From contig NZ_PIPZ01000001.1 of NCBI RefSeq assembly GCF_003987045.1, positions 186,001 through 250,000 of the forward strand: 64,000 nucleotides of DNA, written 5' to 3'. The stretch is from Pseudidiomarina marina. Lineage in GTDB: Bacteria > Pseudomonadota > Gammaproteobacteria > Enterobacterales > Alteromonadaceae. Under the pieces are notes generated by a model. The model worked only from the letters and a program-made list of their open reading frames with translations, was not told where the DNA came from and ran no database searches. Positions 35,185 through 43,207 of this stretch are shown in pieces. Position 1 is the first letter of the stretch; each line of letters begins with the position of its first letter. The translations under genes were made by a program, and so were the position numbers.

Positions 35185-37152
35185 TTAAGGCATGGCTTTG
35201 GGAACATAATAAACTCGCTTTTCATACAAAACAGATGATGCCATTGCATGAGCCTGAATCCGCTCTATGCGTTTTGGCGATAACGGTTTATTTGACGGTA
35301 ACTGTCGTTTTTTAGCTCGATCATAAACGAACTCATGTGTTTCTTTATCTGTTGTTAAAACAGTAAAATCTTTGCCTTCTAACCAACCAAAATTATCACC
35401 GAATTGCATCATTGCACGATTGGCTGGTGCTATGTCAGAACGACTCAAATCCTGTCCTAATGTTGGAAGGTAGGCACTCACGCCAGCGAGTGATAAAAGT
35501 GTTGGAGCAAGATCAATTTGGCTAGCGACCGCAGTGATTTTATGCGGCGAGATATCAGCGCCCAGAATGACACCAGGAATATGAAATTTAGAAAGCGGAA
35601 TTAACTCATCACCATAAACGCGAGTATCGTGATCGGCAACCACTAGAAATAACGTGTTTTGCCAATAATTGCTCTGCATAGCTTGCGAGAAAAATTCACC
35701 GAGTGCGTGGTCGGCGTATTTTACAGCATTGTTCACCGTATGTTGCGGCTGCTCTAACGGGCCTATCTCACCGTCTGGAAATTCAAATGGCTCATGATTC
35801 GACGAGCTAAACGCTAATGTAAATGTCGGTTCATGACGTTGCTCCGCCGCATTCAGACGCTCATGTAGTTTTTTAAACAAATCTTGATCACTAACCCCCC
35901 AGCTTCCAACGAATAAGGGGTTCTCGAAGTCATCTTGGTCAATGATAGTGCTGAATCCGTTGCCGCTAAAGAATGCCGCCATATTGTCGAAATGGGCTTC
36001 ACCGCCGTAGATAAATTCTGTGTGATAGCCTTCACGCTTGAGCGTATCCGCTATTGTATAAAAGTAGCGCTGTGAATTAGATAGTTTCACTGTGCTTCGC
36101 GCCCGCGAGGGGAGAAACCCAGAAACGACGGCTTCAATACCGCGAACAGATCGAATACCTGTCGCATAAAGGTTTTCAAACCACCAACCATGTTGTTTGA
36201 GTTGTTCTAAGTTCGGCGTTGCTGCAATACCTCCAAGCGATTCGACAAACGTTGCGCCAAGGCTTTCTTCTAAAATGATGACAATGTTTAATGGCTGCTC
36301 GCGTTGCGACGTAGCAGGCTGAAAATGAACAGTGGGATAGTCCTTGAGAGGAAATTGAGCGTGTTGTAAGTGGGGCTCAGAAGTTATGATTTGAATAACT
36401 TTTTCGTCACTCAAATCTCCATACACACGGTTCGCTTTAGCTTCATGCTTTAAATTGTAGGCCGCATAGGCCACAGAATAACTCGAGTTAATCAGCAAGC
36501 TATTCACCATGGCATCACTGGTGACAGCAAAAAATGCCGGATTAGCGGGACGGTGAGCTAACGTGGACCGAATGCCGAAAAGTGTTATAACGACGATAAA
36601 GGGCCAAAGTAGCCAAGCGACACCGTGATGTGGTGTTCGAGCTCGTAAATGGTGAGAAAGGTGTTTCGTGACAATCGTTAAGGAATAGATAGTGATTGTT
36701 AAAGTAATGCCGCCTATTAAAAGCCAGCCACGAAATCCTTGCCACAGCGTACCGATGACTTCTTTTGGATAAAGCAAATATTCGAAGAATAAGCGATTAG
36801 GACGCGAGTCATATTGTAATAAAAAGGCCGGAGTCGATACTTCCATAAACAACATGACGCTGAAACAAAAGGCGAACCATAATAAACTGAAACGCACCCA
36901 GGTGTGGTGAAAACGTGACGAATTGAGTAACGGAAATAATAGCAACGGAATCAGGGTGAAATAACCGACTTGAATGATATCGGCACGGATACCCAGCAAA
37001 AAATAATTCGGCAGGTCGGTTGCGGCTAAAATCCGTTCGTCGAACAAGATAAAATAGCCAAGTCGAAACAGACTCAGCATAATGAGACTACTTACTGTGA
37101 ACATAAACACAGGGTAGTAACTTGTTGCTCCTGATTTAAGCGCCTTTAGCAT
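35185..37152 (-). CDS. LTA synthase family phosphoglycerol/phosphoethanolamine-type transferase
   Basis: A 655-residue inner-membrane protein: about five N-terminal helices (to about residue 215), then a periplasmic alkaline-phosphatase-like (sulfatase) domain. Metal and nucleophile motifs visible are IVIILEESLG, ATGIRSVRGIEA (the Thr/Ser nucleophile region) and VVADHDTRVYG. The family moves phosphoglycerol or related head groups from phospholipids onto glycans or lipids, releasing diacylglycerol. The divergent neighbour dgkA phosphorylates that diacylglycerol, and a PmrA-like box sits between the two, so an envelope-modifying role is likely. It is not EptA, whose signature motif is absent. 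Acceptor unknown. Confidence 0.85.
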   Translation of the reverse strand: MLKALKSGATSYYPVFMFTVSSLIMLSLFRLGYFILFDERILAATDLPNYFLLGIRADIIQVGYFTLIPLLLFPLLNSSRFHHTWVRFSLLWFAFCFSVMLFMEVSTPAFLLQYDSRPNRLFFEYLLYPKEVIGTLWQGFRGWLLIGGITLTITIYSLTIVTKHLSHHLRARTPHHGVAWLLWPFIVVITLFGIRSTLAHRPANPAFFAVTSDAMVNSLLINSSYSVAYAAYNLKHEAKANRVYGDLSDEKVIQIITSEPHLQHAQFPLKDYPTVHFQPATSQREQPLNIVIILEESLGATFVESLGGIAATPNLEQLKQHGWWFENLYATGIRSVRGIEAVVSGFLPSRARSTVKLSNSQRYFYTIADTLKREGYHTEFIYGGEAHFDNMAAFFSGNGFSTIIDQDDFENPLFVGSWGVSDQDLFKKLHERLNAAEQRHEPTFTLAFSSSNHEPFEFPDGEIGPLEQPQHTVNNAVKYADHALGEFFSQAMQSNYWQNTLFLVVADHDTRVYGDELIPLSKFHIPGVILGADISPHKITAVASQIDLAPTLLSLAGVSAYLPTLGQDLSRSDIAPANRAMMQFGDNFGWLEGKDFTVLTTDKETHEFVYDRAKKRQLPSNKPLSPKRIERIQAHAMASSVLYEKRVYYVPKAMP

Positions 37153-37188
37153 AATTTATTACCTAGTTTCTCTAATAAAATCAGGGTA

Positions 37189-37215
37189 ATTAAGAAGCCT
37201 TAAGGCAAGCTTAAG
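37189..37215. promoter_or_regulatory. PmrA/BasR-like box between the LTA-synthase-like gene and dgkA
   Basis: CTTAAG (37199-37204), GCAAG, CTTAAG (37210-37215), with a third half-site ATTAAG at 37189-37194. Each half is self-complementary, so the site reads the same on both strands. It lies 46 bases before the dgkA start and 47 before the transferase start, ideal for control of both. It matches the box at 25885-25901. Confidence 0.65.
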
Positions 37216-37260
37216 AAATATCGTTTAGTCTCTTGGAGTTAACCAAAGCTGAGGCCGTAT

Positions 37261-37635
37261 ATGAAAGCGAACAAAACTGGATTCGATCGAATTATTCATG
37301 CCACCTTTAACTCCATGCGCGGTATTGCGCAGGTGTGGAAGTATGAGGCGGCATTTCGTCAAGAGGCTTTGTTATGCGCCGTTTTAGTGCCTGTGGCGAT
37401 TCTTGTTGACGCGACTTTGACGGAGCGTCTACTGCTTATTCTGACGTTATTTATTGTCGTGATTACAGAGCTGCTAAACTCAGCGGTAGAAGCTGTTGTC
37501 GACCGAGTAGGCGCCGAGTTTCATGAATTGAGTGGTCGCGCAAAAGATATTGCTTCAGCTGCGGTATTTTTCGCTTTAGTTTTAATGATAGTGGTGTGGG
37601 TTGCGATTCTTTTTAAACCCGCTTTTTTCAGTTAA
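37261..37635 (+). CDS. dgkA: Diacylglycerol kinase
   Basis: A 124-residue three-helix membrane kinase that converts diacylglycerol to phosphatidic acid using ATP. Conserved residues of the DgkA family are present: Glu35 (AFRQEA), Glu70 and Asn73 (ELLNSAVEAVVDR), Glu77, Asp81, Lys95 and Asp96. In enterics and Vibrio dgkA is co-regulated with lipid A phosphoethanolamine transfer, which produces diacylglycerol. Here it is divergent from an LTA-synthase-like transferase with a shared PmrA-like box, fitting the same recycling job. Confidence 0.95.
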   Translation: MKANKTGFDRIIHATFNSMRGIAQVWKYEAAFRQEALLCAVLVPVAILVDATLTERLLLILTLFIVVITELLNSAVEAVVDRVGAEFHELSGRAKDIASAAVFFALVLMIVVWVAILFKPAFFS

Positions 37636-37655
37636 CAATTGAATCTCCAACGAGC

Positions 37656-38189
37656 ATGACAGTATGCACCCCAAAATCTCCCATTCGAATTGATACTAGT
37701 AATTTAGAGCTACGACAGGTGTCTTTGAACGATGCGGCTTTCTTATTTGAATTATTAAATGATCCTGACTTTTTGAAGAATATTGGTGATCGCGAAGTTC
37801 GCTCAGAGCAACAGGCTGAAAGTTATCTCAAAACCAATGTTATTAAACCCCAAAAATTTGATTATATGGGCTTATGGGTTATTCACTCAAAATCTGAGCA
37901 GATTCCGCTTGGCGTGGTGAGTGTGCTTCAGCGCGATTATTTAGAGAACCTGGATTTAGGCTATGCATTGTTAACGCGAGCCCGAGGAAAGGGCGTCGCT
38001 TTCGAGGCAACCAGTGCGATGCTTGAGTATTTAACGCAGATACGCAACGTTCAAGTTTTAGACGCGATTGTTAAACCAAATAACACGCCGTCGCGACGTT
38101 TACTAGAAAAGCTTGGATTTGATACCGATGGTATGGTGACTACGCCGGAAAACGAACAGCTATGCTTGTATCGCTACCGAAAAGTCTAA
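37656..38189 (+). CDS. GNAT family N-acetyltransferase, RimJ/RimL type
   Basis: A 177-residue single-domain acetyltransferase. It opens with TSNLELRQVSLNDAAFLFELLNDPDFLKNIGDR, and has the acetyl-CoA loop RARGKGVAFEA (about 109-119) and the C-terminal NNTPSRRLLEKLGF segment, all typical of the RimJ/RimL group (Acetyltransf_3). Targets may be ribosomal or other N-termini, amines or toxins; not predictable. It begins 20 bases after dgkA and may be co-transcribed. Confidence 0.88.
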   Translation: MTVCTPKSPIRIDTSNLELRQVSLNDAAFLFELLNDPDFLKNIGDREVRSEQQAESYLKTNVIKPQKFDYMGLWVIHSKSEQIPLGVVSVLQRDYLENLDLGYALLTRARGKGVAFEATSAMLEYLTQIRNVQVLDAIVKPNNTPSRRLLEKLGFDTDGMVTTPENEQLCLYRYRKV

Positions 38190-38251
38190 AACTGTGGCAC
38201 TCTTTGATTAAGTTATAGCGAAAGCAATAATAAGAATAAAAAGAGGCGATT

Positions 38252-38740
38252 ATGGCGAAGGCTTTAACAGTTTCAACACGAGTCATTTCATTATTTGGTC
38301 GTATTGATATTACCGATGAGCAAGGTCAACTTTGCTATTATGGGAAGGGTGAGTTTTCGCTCCTGCGGCGACGCTGGCGCATCTTTGATAACAATGACAA
38401 CGAGTTAGCACAAATCATTCATAAGCGATTTGCTATTCGCCCGACTTTCCTAGTCAGTGGTCAGCTTGGCGATATGATGTTGCAACGTAAATTCTTTTCG
38501 CTCAAGCGCGAATACTGGGTTACTGGTGGTCCTTATGATGGCGCAACGTTTAAAGGTAACTTGCTGGATCTCGCTTTTACGATAATGCACAACGGTAAAC
38601 TCATTGCGAAAGCTGCGGAGAAATTGATTTCGATTCGTGATACTCACCGCGTTGAATTAACGAGCAGCGATGCGAATGATGAACTTTTCACGGTCATTGC
38701 TATGATCGCGATGCAACTAGAGAAGAAGGCATCTGATTAA
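38252..38740 (+). CDS. LURP-one-related / scramblase-like (DUF567) protein
   Basis: A 162-residue protein of the LURP-one-related beta-barrel family: RVISLFGRIDITDEQGQLCYYGKGEFSLLRRRWRIFD at the N-terminus and GKLIAKAAEKLISIRDTHRVEL near the end. The fold resembles Tubby and phospholipid scramblases, so lipid binding is possible, but bacterial members have no established role. AAGAGG precedes the ATG. The next gene starts directly after its stop codon. Confidence 0.82.
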   Translation: MAKALTVSTRVISLFGRIDITDEQGQLCYYGKGEFSLLRRRWRIFDNNDNELAQIIHKRFAIRPTFLVSGQLGDMMLQRKFFSLKREYWVTGGPYDGATFKGNLLDLAFTIMHNGKLIAKAAEKLISIRDTHRVELTSSDANDELFTVIAMIAMQLEKKASD

Positions 38741-39235
38741 ATGTGGTACGGGTTAGTTGCAGTTTTTATGTTGGTTTACGGAGGCAATGCGATGGCGCAA
38801 TCAGCTGATATTTTCACTATTTATGTGACGCGCCACGCCGAAAAGGTTCCGGACCAAGTCGATCCGCAATTGTCTGAAAAAGGCGGTCGACGTGCTCATA
38901 ATCTGGCACAACTACTGCAGTACACACAACTCAAGCAGATTTTTGCAACCAAATATCGCCGCGCTCAAGAAACGGCAGAGCCTACCGCAAAGCTATTCGA
39001 TTTGACGATTTCAACCTATGGTGCGGGCGATGCAGAACAGTTAGCTCAAGGGATATTATCTGCGCGGCAGAACGCCCTGGTGGTGGGGCATAGCAATACC
39101 GTACCCGCTTTGGTGAAGTTGTTAGGTGGTCGTGAATTTGAACTAACTGAACGTGATTATGGCGATGTTTTCATGCTGCAATTTCGTGATGGCGAGCTTG
39201 TTGTGACGCGCTTAGTTGTTCCCTTACAACACTAA
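38741..39235 (+). CDS. Periplasmic histidine phosphatase family protein
   Basis: A 164-residue protein with a signal peptide (1-20, ending AMAQ) and a compact histidine phosphatase domain: the phospho-acceptor His32 in TRHAEK, Arg in KYRRAQETAEPTA, and second His in VVGHSNTVP. The size is like SixA, but the export signal places it in the periplasm. Substrate unknown. ATG directly follows the preceding TAA, so it is coupled to the LURP-one-like gene. Confidence 0.88.
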   Translation: MWYGLVAVFMLVYGGNAMAQSADIFTIYVTRHAEKVPDQVDPQLSEKGGRRAHNLAQLLQYTQLKQIFATKYRRAQETAEPTAKLFDLTISTYGAGDAEQLAQGILSARQNALVVGHSNTVPALVKLLGGREFELTERDYGDVFMLQFRDGELVVTRLVVPLQH

Positions 39236-39241
39236 TTTATT

Positions 39242-40420
39242 ATGCTATCGCAGTACATTGAAACGCTCGCAAAGTTCCGTCAGTTTTGGAACTTTCAACC
39301 GTTTCAAAATATAGATTATTCAACCTATTCATGGCCACAAACTCTCATTGATGCGCTTGATGCTACCACCGATGAAGAGCTGGCAAATATCGACAGCGAT
39401 ATCAAATTACAGCGAGAGTTTTTTGCACCTTGGTTCGCTGAAGTTTATGACCTACCCGAAGTTGCGACAGTAATCCCCTCTCAAAAATTGCCCGTGCCAT
39501 TTTGGTTGGAAAATGGCATTGGTGGCAGGAAAATTGAGCAAATTAAAGCGTTTATTAGTCAGCTTCCGTTACGTAACACATCTATTTTGGAATGGTGTTC
39601 GGGGAAAGGGCATTTAGGTCGGTTAATAGCCTTTTCTCAAAATCGTCAAGTTACTAGTATTGAGTGGCAGTCGCAGCTCTGTGAGAGTGGGCAGTCAATC
39701 GCACAACAGTATCAATTACCGCAAAACTTTATTCATGCAGATGTGATGAAAGACGACTTGTCATCAACTTGGGATGACGTTGACTGCGCAGTGGCATTGC
39801 ATGCCTGCGGCGATTTGCATATTGAACTAATACAGCAGGGCGCTGCAACGCATTGTACCGAATTAATGATTGCACCATGTTGCTATCACTTAACCGCTTC
39901 TGATATCTACAAGGGACTCTCTCAGTGCGCGCAAGACTTCATTCAGACGCATGACCTTTCTTTAACCCGAGAGCATTTGAAACTCGCTGTGCAAGGGCAA
40001 GTAACTGCTGGTGCCCGTGTCGCACGATTACGTCACACCGAGGTGCAATGGCGTTTGGCCTACCACGAGATTTATCAATGGATCACCGGTAACCGTTCCT
40101 ATCAGCCGCTATCATCGGTAGCTAAACATTGGTTTTCGGGTGAGTTCAAAGATTTTGTTCAGTGGGCAGCTGAACAGCATCACATCCAGCTTCCGGAATG
40201 TATTGATTGGCAATTATTTCTCGAGAAAGGTCGTCAGGCTGCATCTCAAGTCGCTCGTCTTGAATTCGTTCGTCATGTGTTCCGGCGGCCACTGGAAAGT
40301 ATGCTGGTGCTTGATAGAGCCGAGTATTTGCGCGAATCTGGCTACAACGTGGCAGTTCGCGAGTTTTGTTCGTACCAGTTAACCCCACGAAACTTCTTGA
40401 TTCATGCGCAATTGATGTAG
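39242..40420 (+). CDS. SAM-dependent methyltransferase, METTL25/RRNAD1-like
   Basis: A 392-residue protein with a Rossmann methyltransferase core: ILEWCSGKGHLGRLIAF (motif I, about 116-132), SIEWQSQLCESGQ, and the unusual DCAVALHACGDLHIELIQQ followed by MIAPCCYHL. The LHACGDLH and PCCYH pair is typical of a family shared with eukaryotic METTL25/RRNAD1 proteins. The substrate in bacteria is unknown to me. The remaining C-terminal 150 residues are helical. It starts 6 bases after the phosphatase gene with no clear ribosome binding site, so coupling is likely. Confidence 0.8.
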   Translation: MLSQYIETLAKFRQFWNFQPFQNIDYSTYSWPQTLIDALDATTDEELANIDSDIKLQREFFAPWFAEVYDLPEVATVIPSQKLPVPFWLENGIGGRKIEQIKAFISQLPLRNTSILEWCSGKGHLGRLIAFSQNRQVTSIEWQSQLCESGQSIAQQYQLPQNFIHADVMKDDLSSTWDDVDCAVALHACGDLHIELIQQGAATHCTELMIAPCCYHLTASDIYKGLSQCAQDFIQTHDLSLTREHLKLAVQGQVTAGARVARLRHTEVQWRLAYHEIYQWITGNRSYQPLSSVAKHWFSGEFKDFVQWAAEQHHIQLPECIDWQLFLEKGRQAASQVARLEFVRHVFRRPLESMLVLDRAEYLRESGYNVAVREFCSYQLTPRNFLIHAQLM

Positions 40421-40499
40421 CACCGAAAGTTGATCGGCATCAATATTTAAAACCACAAGAAAACTAAGATATTCATAAAACCACAAATGGAGTAAGGTT

Positions 40500-40652
40500 A
40501 TGAATATTTTGCGCGAATTCTTCACTGATCCAGTCCTATTTTTCTCATTCACTGGTCTCGCTATTGTCATCGGTTTGTGTGTGTTCTATGCGATATTCTT
40601 TATTAAGAAAGCAGCCGAAGCAGAAGACGAGCAGCATCAGTCATCGCACTGA
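40500..40652 (+). CDS. DUF3149 small membrane protein
   Basis: A 50-residue gene. The protein starts NILREFFTDPVLFFSF, crosses the membrane once (about 12-35) and ends in a charged EAEDEQHQSSH tail. The xxFFTDPVxxxS opening and size match the DUF3149 family of small single-pass membrane proteins, whose function is unknown. GGAGTAAGG lies just upstream of the ATG. It sits between the methyltransferase and the catalase-like gene. Confidence 0.85.
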   Translation: MNILREFFTDPVLFFSFTGLAIVIGLCVFYAIFFIKKAAEAEDEQHQSSH

Positions 40653-40721
40653 TCGAAAAGTAGGGCAGAAGCGTATTTCATAGTCTAAAGTAATGATACT
40701 TCAGATAATAAGGTTACTTTC

Positions 40722-41726
40722 ATGAAATACGCACTTTCAATATCGGCTGGTGCCGTGGCATTAGCTCTTGCTACGTCATCAGTTGCGGTGGCTGACGACC
40801 ATAAATACGCACCACCAGCTTCAGCAAACGCACAAGATTTTATTGCTGTATTTAAAGAATTAAATGGTGTCCATCCAGGGCTCCGAAAGGCTCATGCTAA
40901 GGGAGTTTGTGCTGCCGGAAAATTCACTCCTTCAGCAGCGGCAACCGACCGGTTTAATACGGCCTTATTTGATTCTGGCGAAGTGCCTGTCACATTACGT
41001 TTTTCGATGGGCGGCGGTAATCCAGAAGCTGATGAACGCCAAGGTACGCGAGGTGTTGGCATTCAATTTCAATTACCGAATAACCAGCAGCACAATATTG
41101 CTGGTATCACCTCAGCGCTATTTTCTGGCAGTACACCTAACCATTTCCTTGGTTTGCTGCAATGGAATTTGAAAATCATGCGTGGTGAGGCGACTCGTGA
41201 AGATATTGCGAAGTACATCGCCGCAAATCCATCCATGCAAGCAGCGGTAGAATGGAATAAAGGCAAAATGCCATCAACCGAATATACCAATGCGGATTAT
41301 TACGGTATTCATGCGTTTTGGGCTGCTGGTGAGCAACAGCGTGAGAAGTTTCGTTGGCAACTCGTGCCAACTTCAGGCAATGAGTATTTAACGCAAGAAG
41401 AGCAAAAATCGCTACCGACCACGTTTTTAGCTGAGCGATTAATGGAACGACTAGAGGCCGACGGCGAGGTGAGTTTCGATTGGCACTGGACCATTGGCGC
41501 GGAAGAAGATCCTACCAATGATCCATCCGTGTTGTGGCCGGAAGATCGTGAACGAGTTCATGTTGGCAAAATCACGATTACCGCTGCTGGCGGTGAAAGT
41601 TGTACGCCAATCAACTTTGACCCAATGCGTGTTGTCCGCGGTATTCAGCCTAGTGATGACCCGGTATTACCGATGCGCTCAGCAGCTTATGCCATTTCAT
41701 TTGGTCAACGTTTAAGTAATCAATAA
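40722..41726 (+). CDS. Periplasmic catalase-like heme peroxidase (SrpA-type)
   Basis: A 334-residue protein with a signal peptide (1-24, ending VAVA) and a reduced catalase fold. Catalase-family landmarks are the distal His in LRKAHAKGVCAAG, RFSMGGGNPEADERQGTRGVGIQF, and near the C-terminus the RSAAYAISFGQR segment with Arg and Tyr as expected for the proximal heme ligand. Small SrpA-like catalases act mainly as peroxidases in the periplasm. No OxyR-type site was identified upstream. It ends 4 bases from the convergent patatin gene. Confidence 0.9.
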   Translation: MKYALSISAGAVALALATSSVAVADDHKYAPPASANAQDFIAVFKELNGVHPGLRKAHAKGVCAAGKFTPSAAATDRFNTALFDSGEVPVTLRFSMGGGNPEADERQGTRGVGIQFQLPNNQQHNIAGITSALFSGSTPNHFLGLLQWNLKIMRGEATREDIAKYIAANPSMQAAVEWNKGKMPSTEYTNADYYGIHAFWAAGEQQREKFRWQLVPTSGNEYLTQEEQKSLPTTFLAERLMERLEADGEVSFDWHWTIGAEEDPTNDPSVLWPEDRERVHVGKITITAAGGESCTPINFDPMRVVRGIQPSDDPVLPMRSAAYAISFGQRLSNQ

Positions 41727-41730
41727 CGGC

Positions 41731-43086
41731 TTATTGTTCACGTTTGATATCGTGCAGTAACCGTTGAAAGTCGGTGTTGTTTTGTAATAACTCAACACCG
41801 ACTTTAGTTAGTTCATCCGCCTGCTCTTCACTCAACGACAAGCTTGTTGGTATTTGATTAAGAAAAATACGTCGACTTTCTTGTTGGATGCCATCAAAAC
41901 TGATCTCAATAAAGTACGGATCAATCGGTTGCCAAAAGTTCGAGAGTTCGTCTGACCAACGCTCCATACTACGTCGAATCAAGCTAATGGTTGCCGCATT
42001 GTAGCGATGCAATTGAGTGTCGGTAACGGCACTGATTGTAGGTTCGATATCAGGTATCTCATTCGTGTGCTCAATATTGTAACGCGGCTTGGTTGACGCG
42101 TTCACAGAAATAATCACCAATCGTTTGGAGGGCTTGCTACCAATGCGCTCCATAAAATTGGTGATGCCACCGCCAATTTCAACCAATTCATAAAAGGCCA
42201 TCAGCCCTAAATTGTCCGTAATGCCGCCGTCAACGAGATGGATGTACTGGCGTTCGTCGCGATTTTTATAGCTACGGAGAGTTTTTACTGTCTCGATTAA
42301 ATGTGGCGCGAGTTTCGCTTCTTCAATGCGCGTTTCATCGAGTTCTTCGAGATAGTTCTGTGCAGGGTTGTAGCAACCTTTGTGATTCTTTAAGACCACT
42401 GGGTTAAGCATCACAGGAACCGCTGAAGATGCCGTGACGGCTCGAGCAATGGGAAAGCTGGCAATATTGGAACAGAGTAGGTCAAAGTACTCTTGAATAA
42501 ACGAAAAACGAATGCCACCTCCTAAGTCGGAAGCGTTAATTAAAATGAGAGGCCCATCTTTTTGACTTAAATCAGCAAATGTTGCACCTTTGAATAAACG
42601 TTGTTCATAAATTCTTGTGGCGATATCGGTACGACCTTTATCAGAAAACCACAGCAATGGACTCGCCACACCATACAACCATTCGGAGACATAATCTCGA
42701 CGCAGAAAATCTTTTTCAAAGTCTTCAAATATCTTGTTGCCATGCAGACCATAATACGCGGCAGTAAAGCTACCGCCAGAAACTGAGGTGATCATATCGA
42801 CTTCATTGAGCAGTTTTACTTCTTCGTCATCAATAGTAATGGTGGTATCACGAAGCCCTTCAAGCACGCCGTATGACAACGCTGCAGCTCGACTCCCGCC
42901 ACCAGAAAAAGCTAACACTAAGGTAATATCATCTGAGCGCGAATGATTTGCATCATAGTTCATTAATGAATAGTTTCTCGGCGCATCACTTTCGGTTTGC
43001 GACTGGTTGTCGATAACCCCGTATGTCGCACATCCGGTGAGCTGACTTAAAAAAACGATACCGATTACAGAAATTAACCGACGCAT
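41731..43086 (-). CDS. Patatin-like phospholipase lipoprotein
   Basis: A 451-residue lipoprotein (LSQLTGC, Cys19) with a patatin fold. The oxyanion loop is SGGGSRAAA (61-69), the nucleophile is Ser103 in ITSVSGGS, and the dyad Asp is in LVDGGITDNLG (near 285). Together they predict an acyl hydrolase acting on membrane lipids from the periplasmic side. The C-terminal region about 310-451 has no recognisable domain. It diverges from the CHASE-GGDEF gene. Confidence 0.9.
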   Translation of the reverse strand: MRRLISVIGIVFLSQLTGCATYGVIDNQSQTESDAPRNYSLMNYDANHSRSDDITLVLAFSGGGSRAAALSYGVLEGLRDTTITIDDEEVKLLNEVDMITSVSGGSFTAAYYGLHGNKIFEDFEKDFLRRDYVSEWLYGVASPLLWFSDKGRTDIATRIYEQRLFKGATFADLSQKDGPLILINASDLGGGIRFSFIQEYFDLLCSNIASFPIARAVTASSAVPVMLNPVVLKNHKGCYNPAQNYLEELDETRIEEAKLAPHLIETVKTLRSYKNRDERQYIHLVDGGITDNLGLMAFYELVEIGGGITNFMERIGSKPSKRLVIISVNASTKPRYNIEHTNEIPDIEPTISAVTDTQLHRYNAATISLIRRSMERWSDELSNFWQPIDPYFIEISFDGIQQESRRIFLNQIPTSLSLSEEQADELTKVGVELLQNNTDFQRLLHDIKREQ

Positions 43087-43207
43087 AATGTCTCCAACAT
43101 CAATGATTTCATCAGTTTATGAACACCTGCGAAAATTTGCTAGTAAAGCTTGCGAATTGTATGGCTTAGTTTATGGTTAAGACAGTAAATAAACGGTCGG
43201 AGAACCT

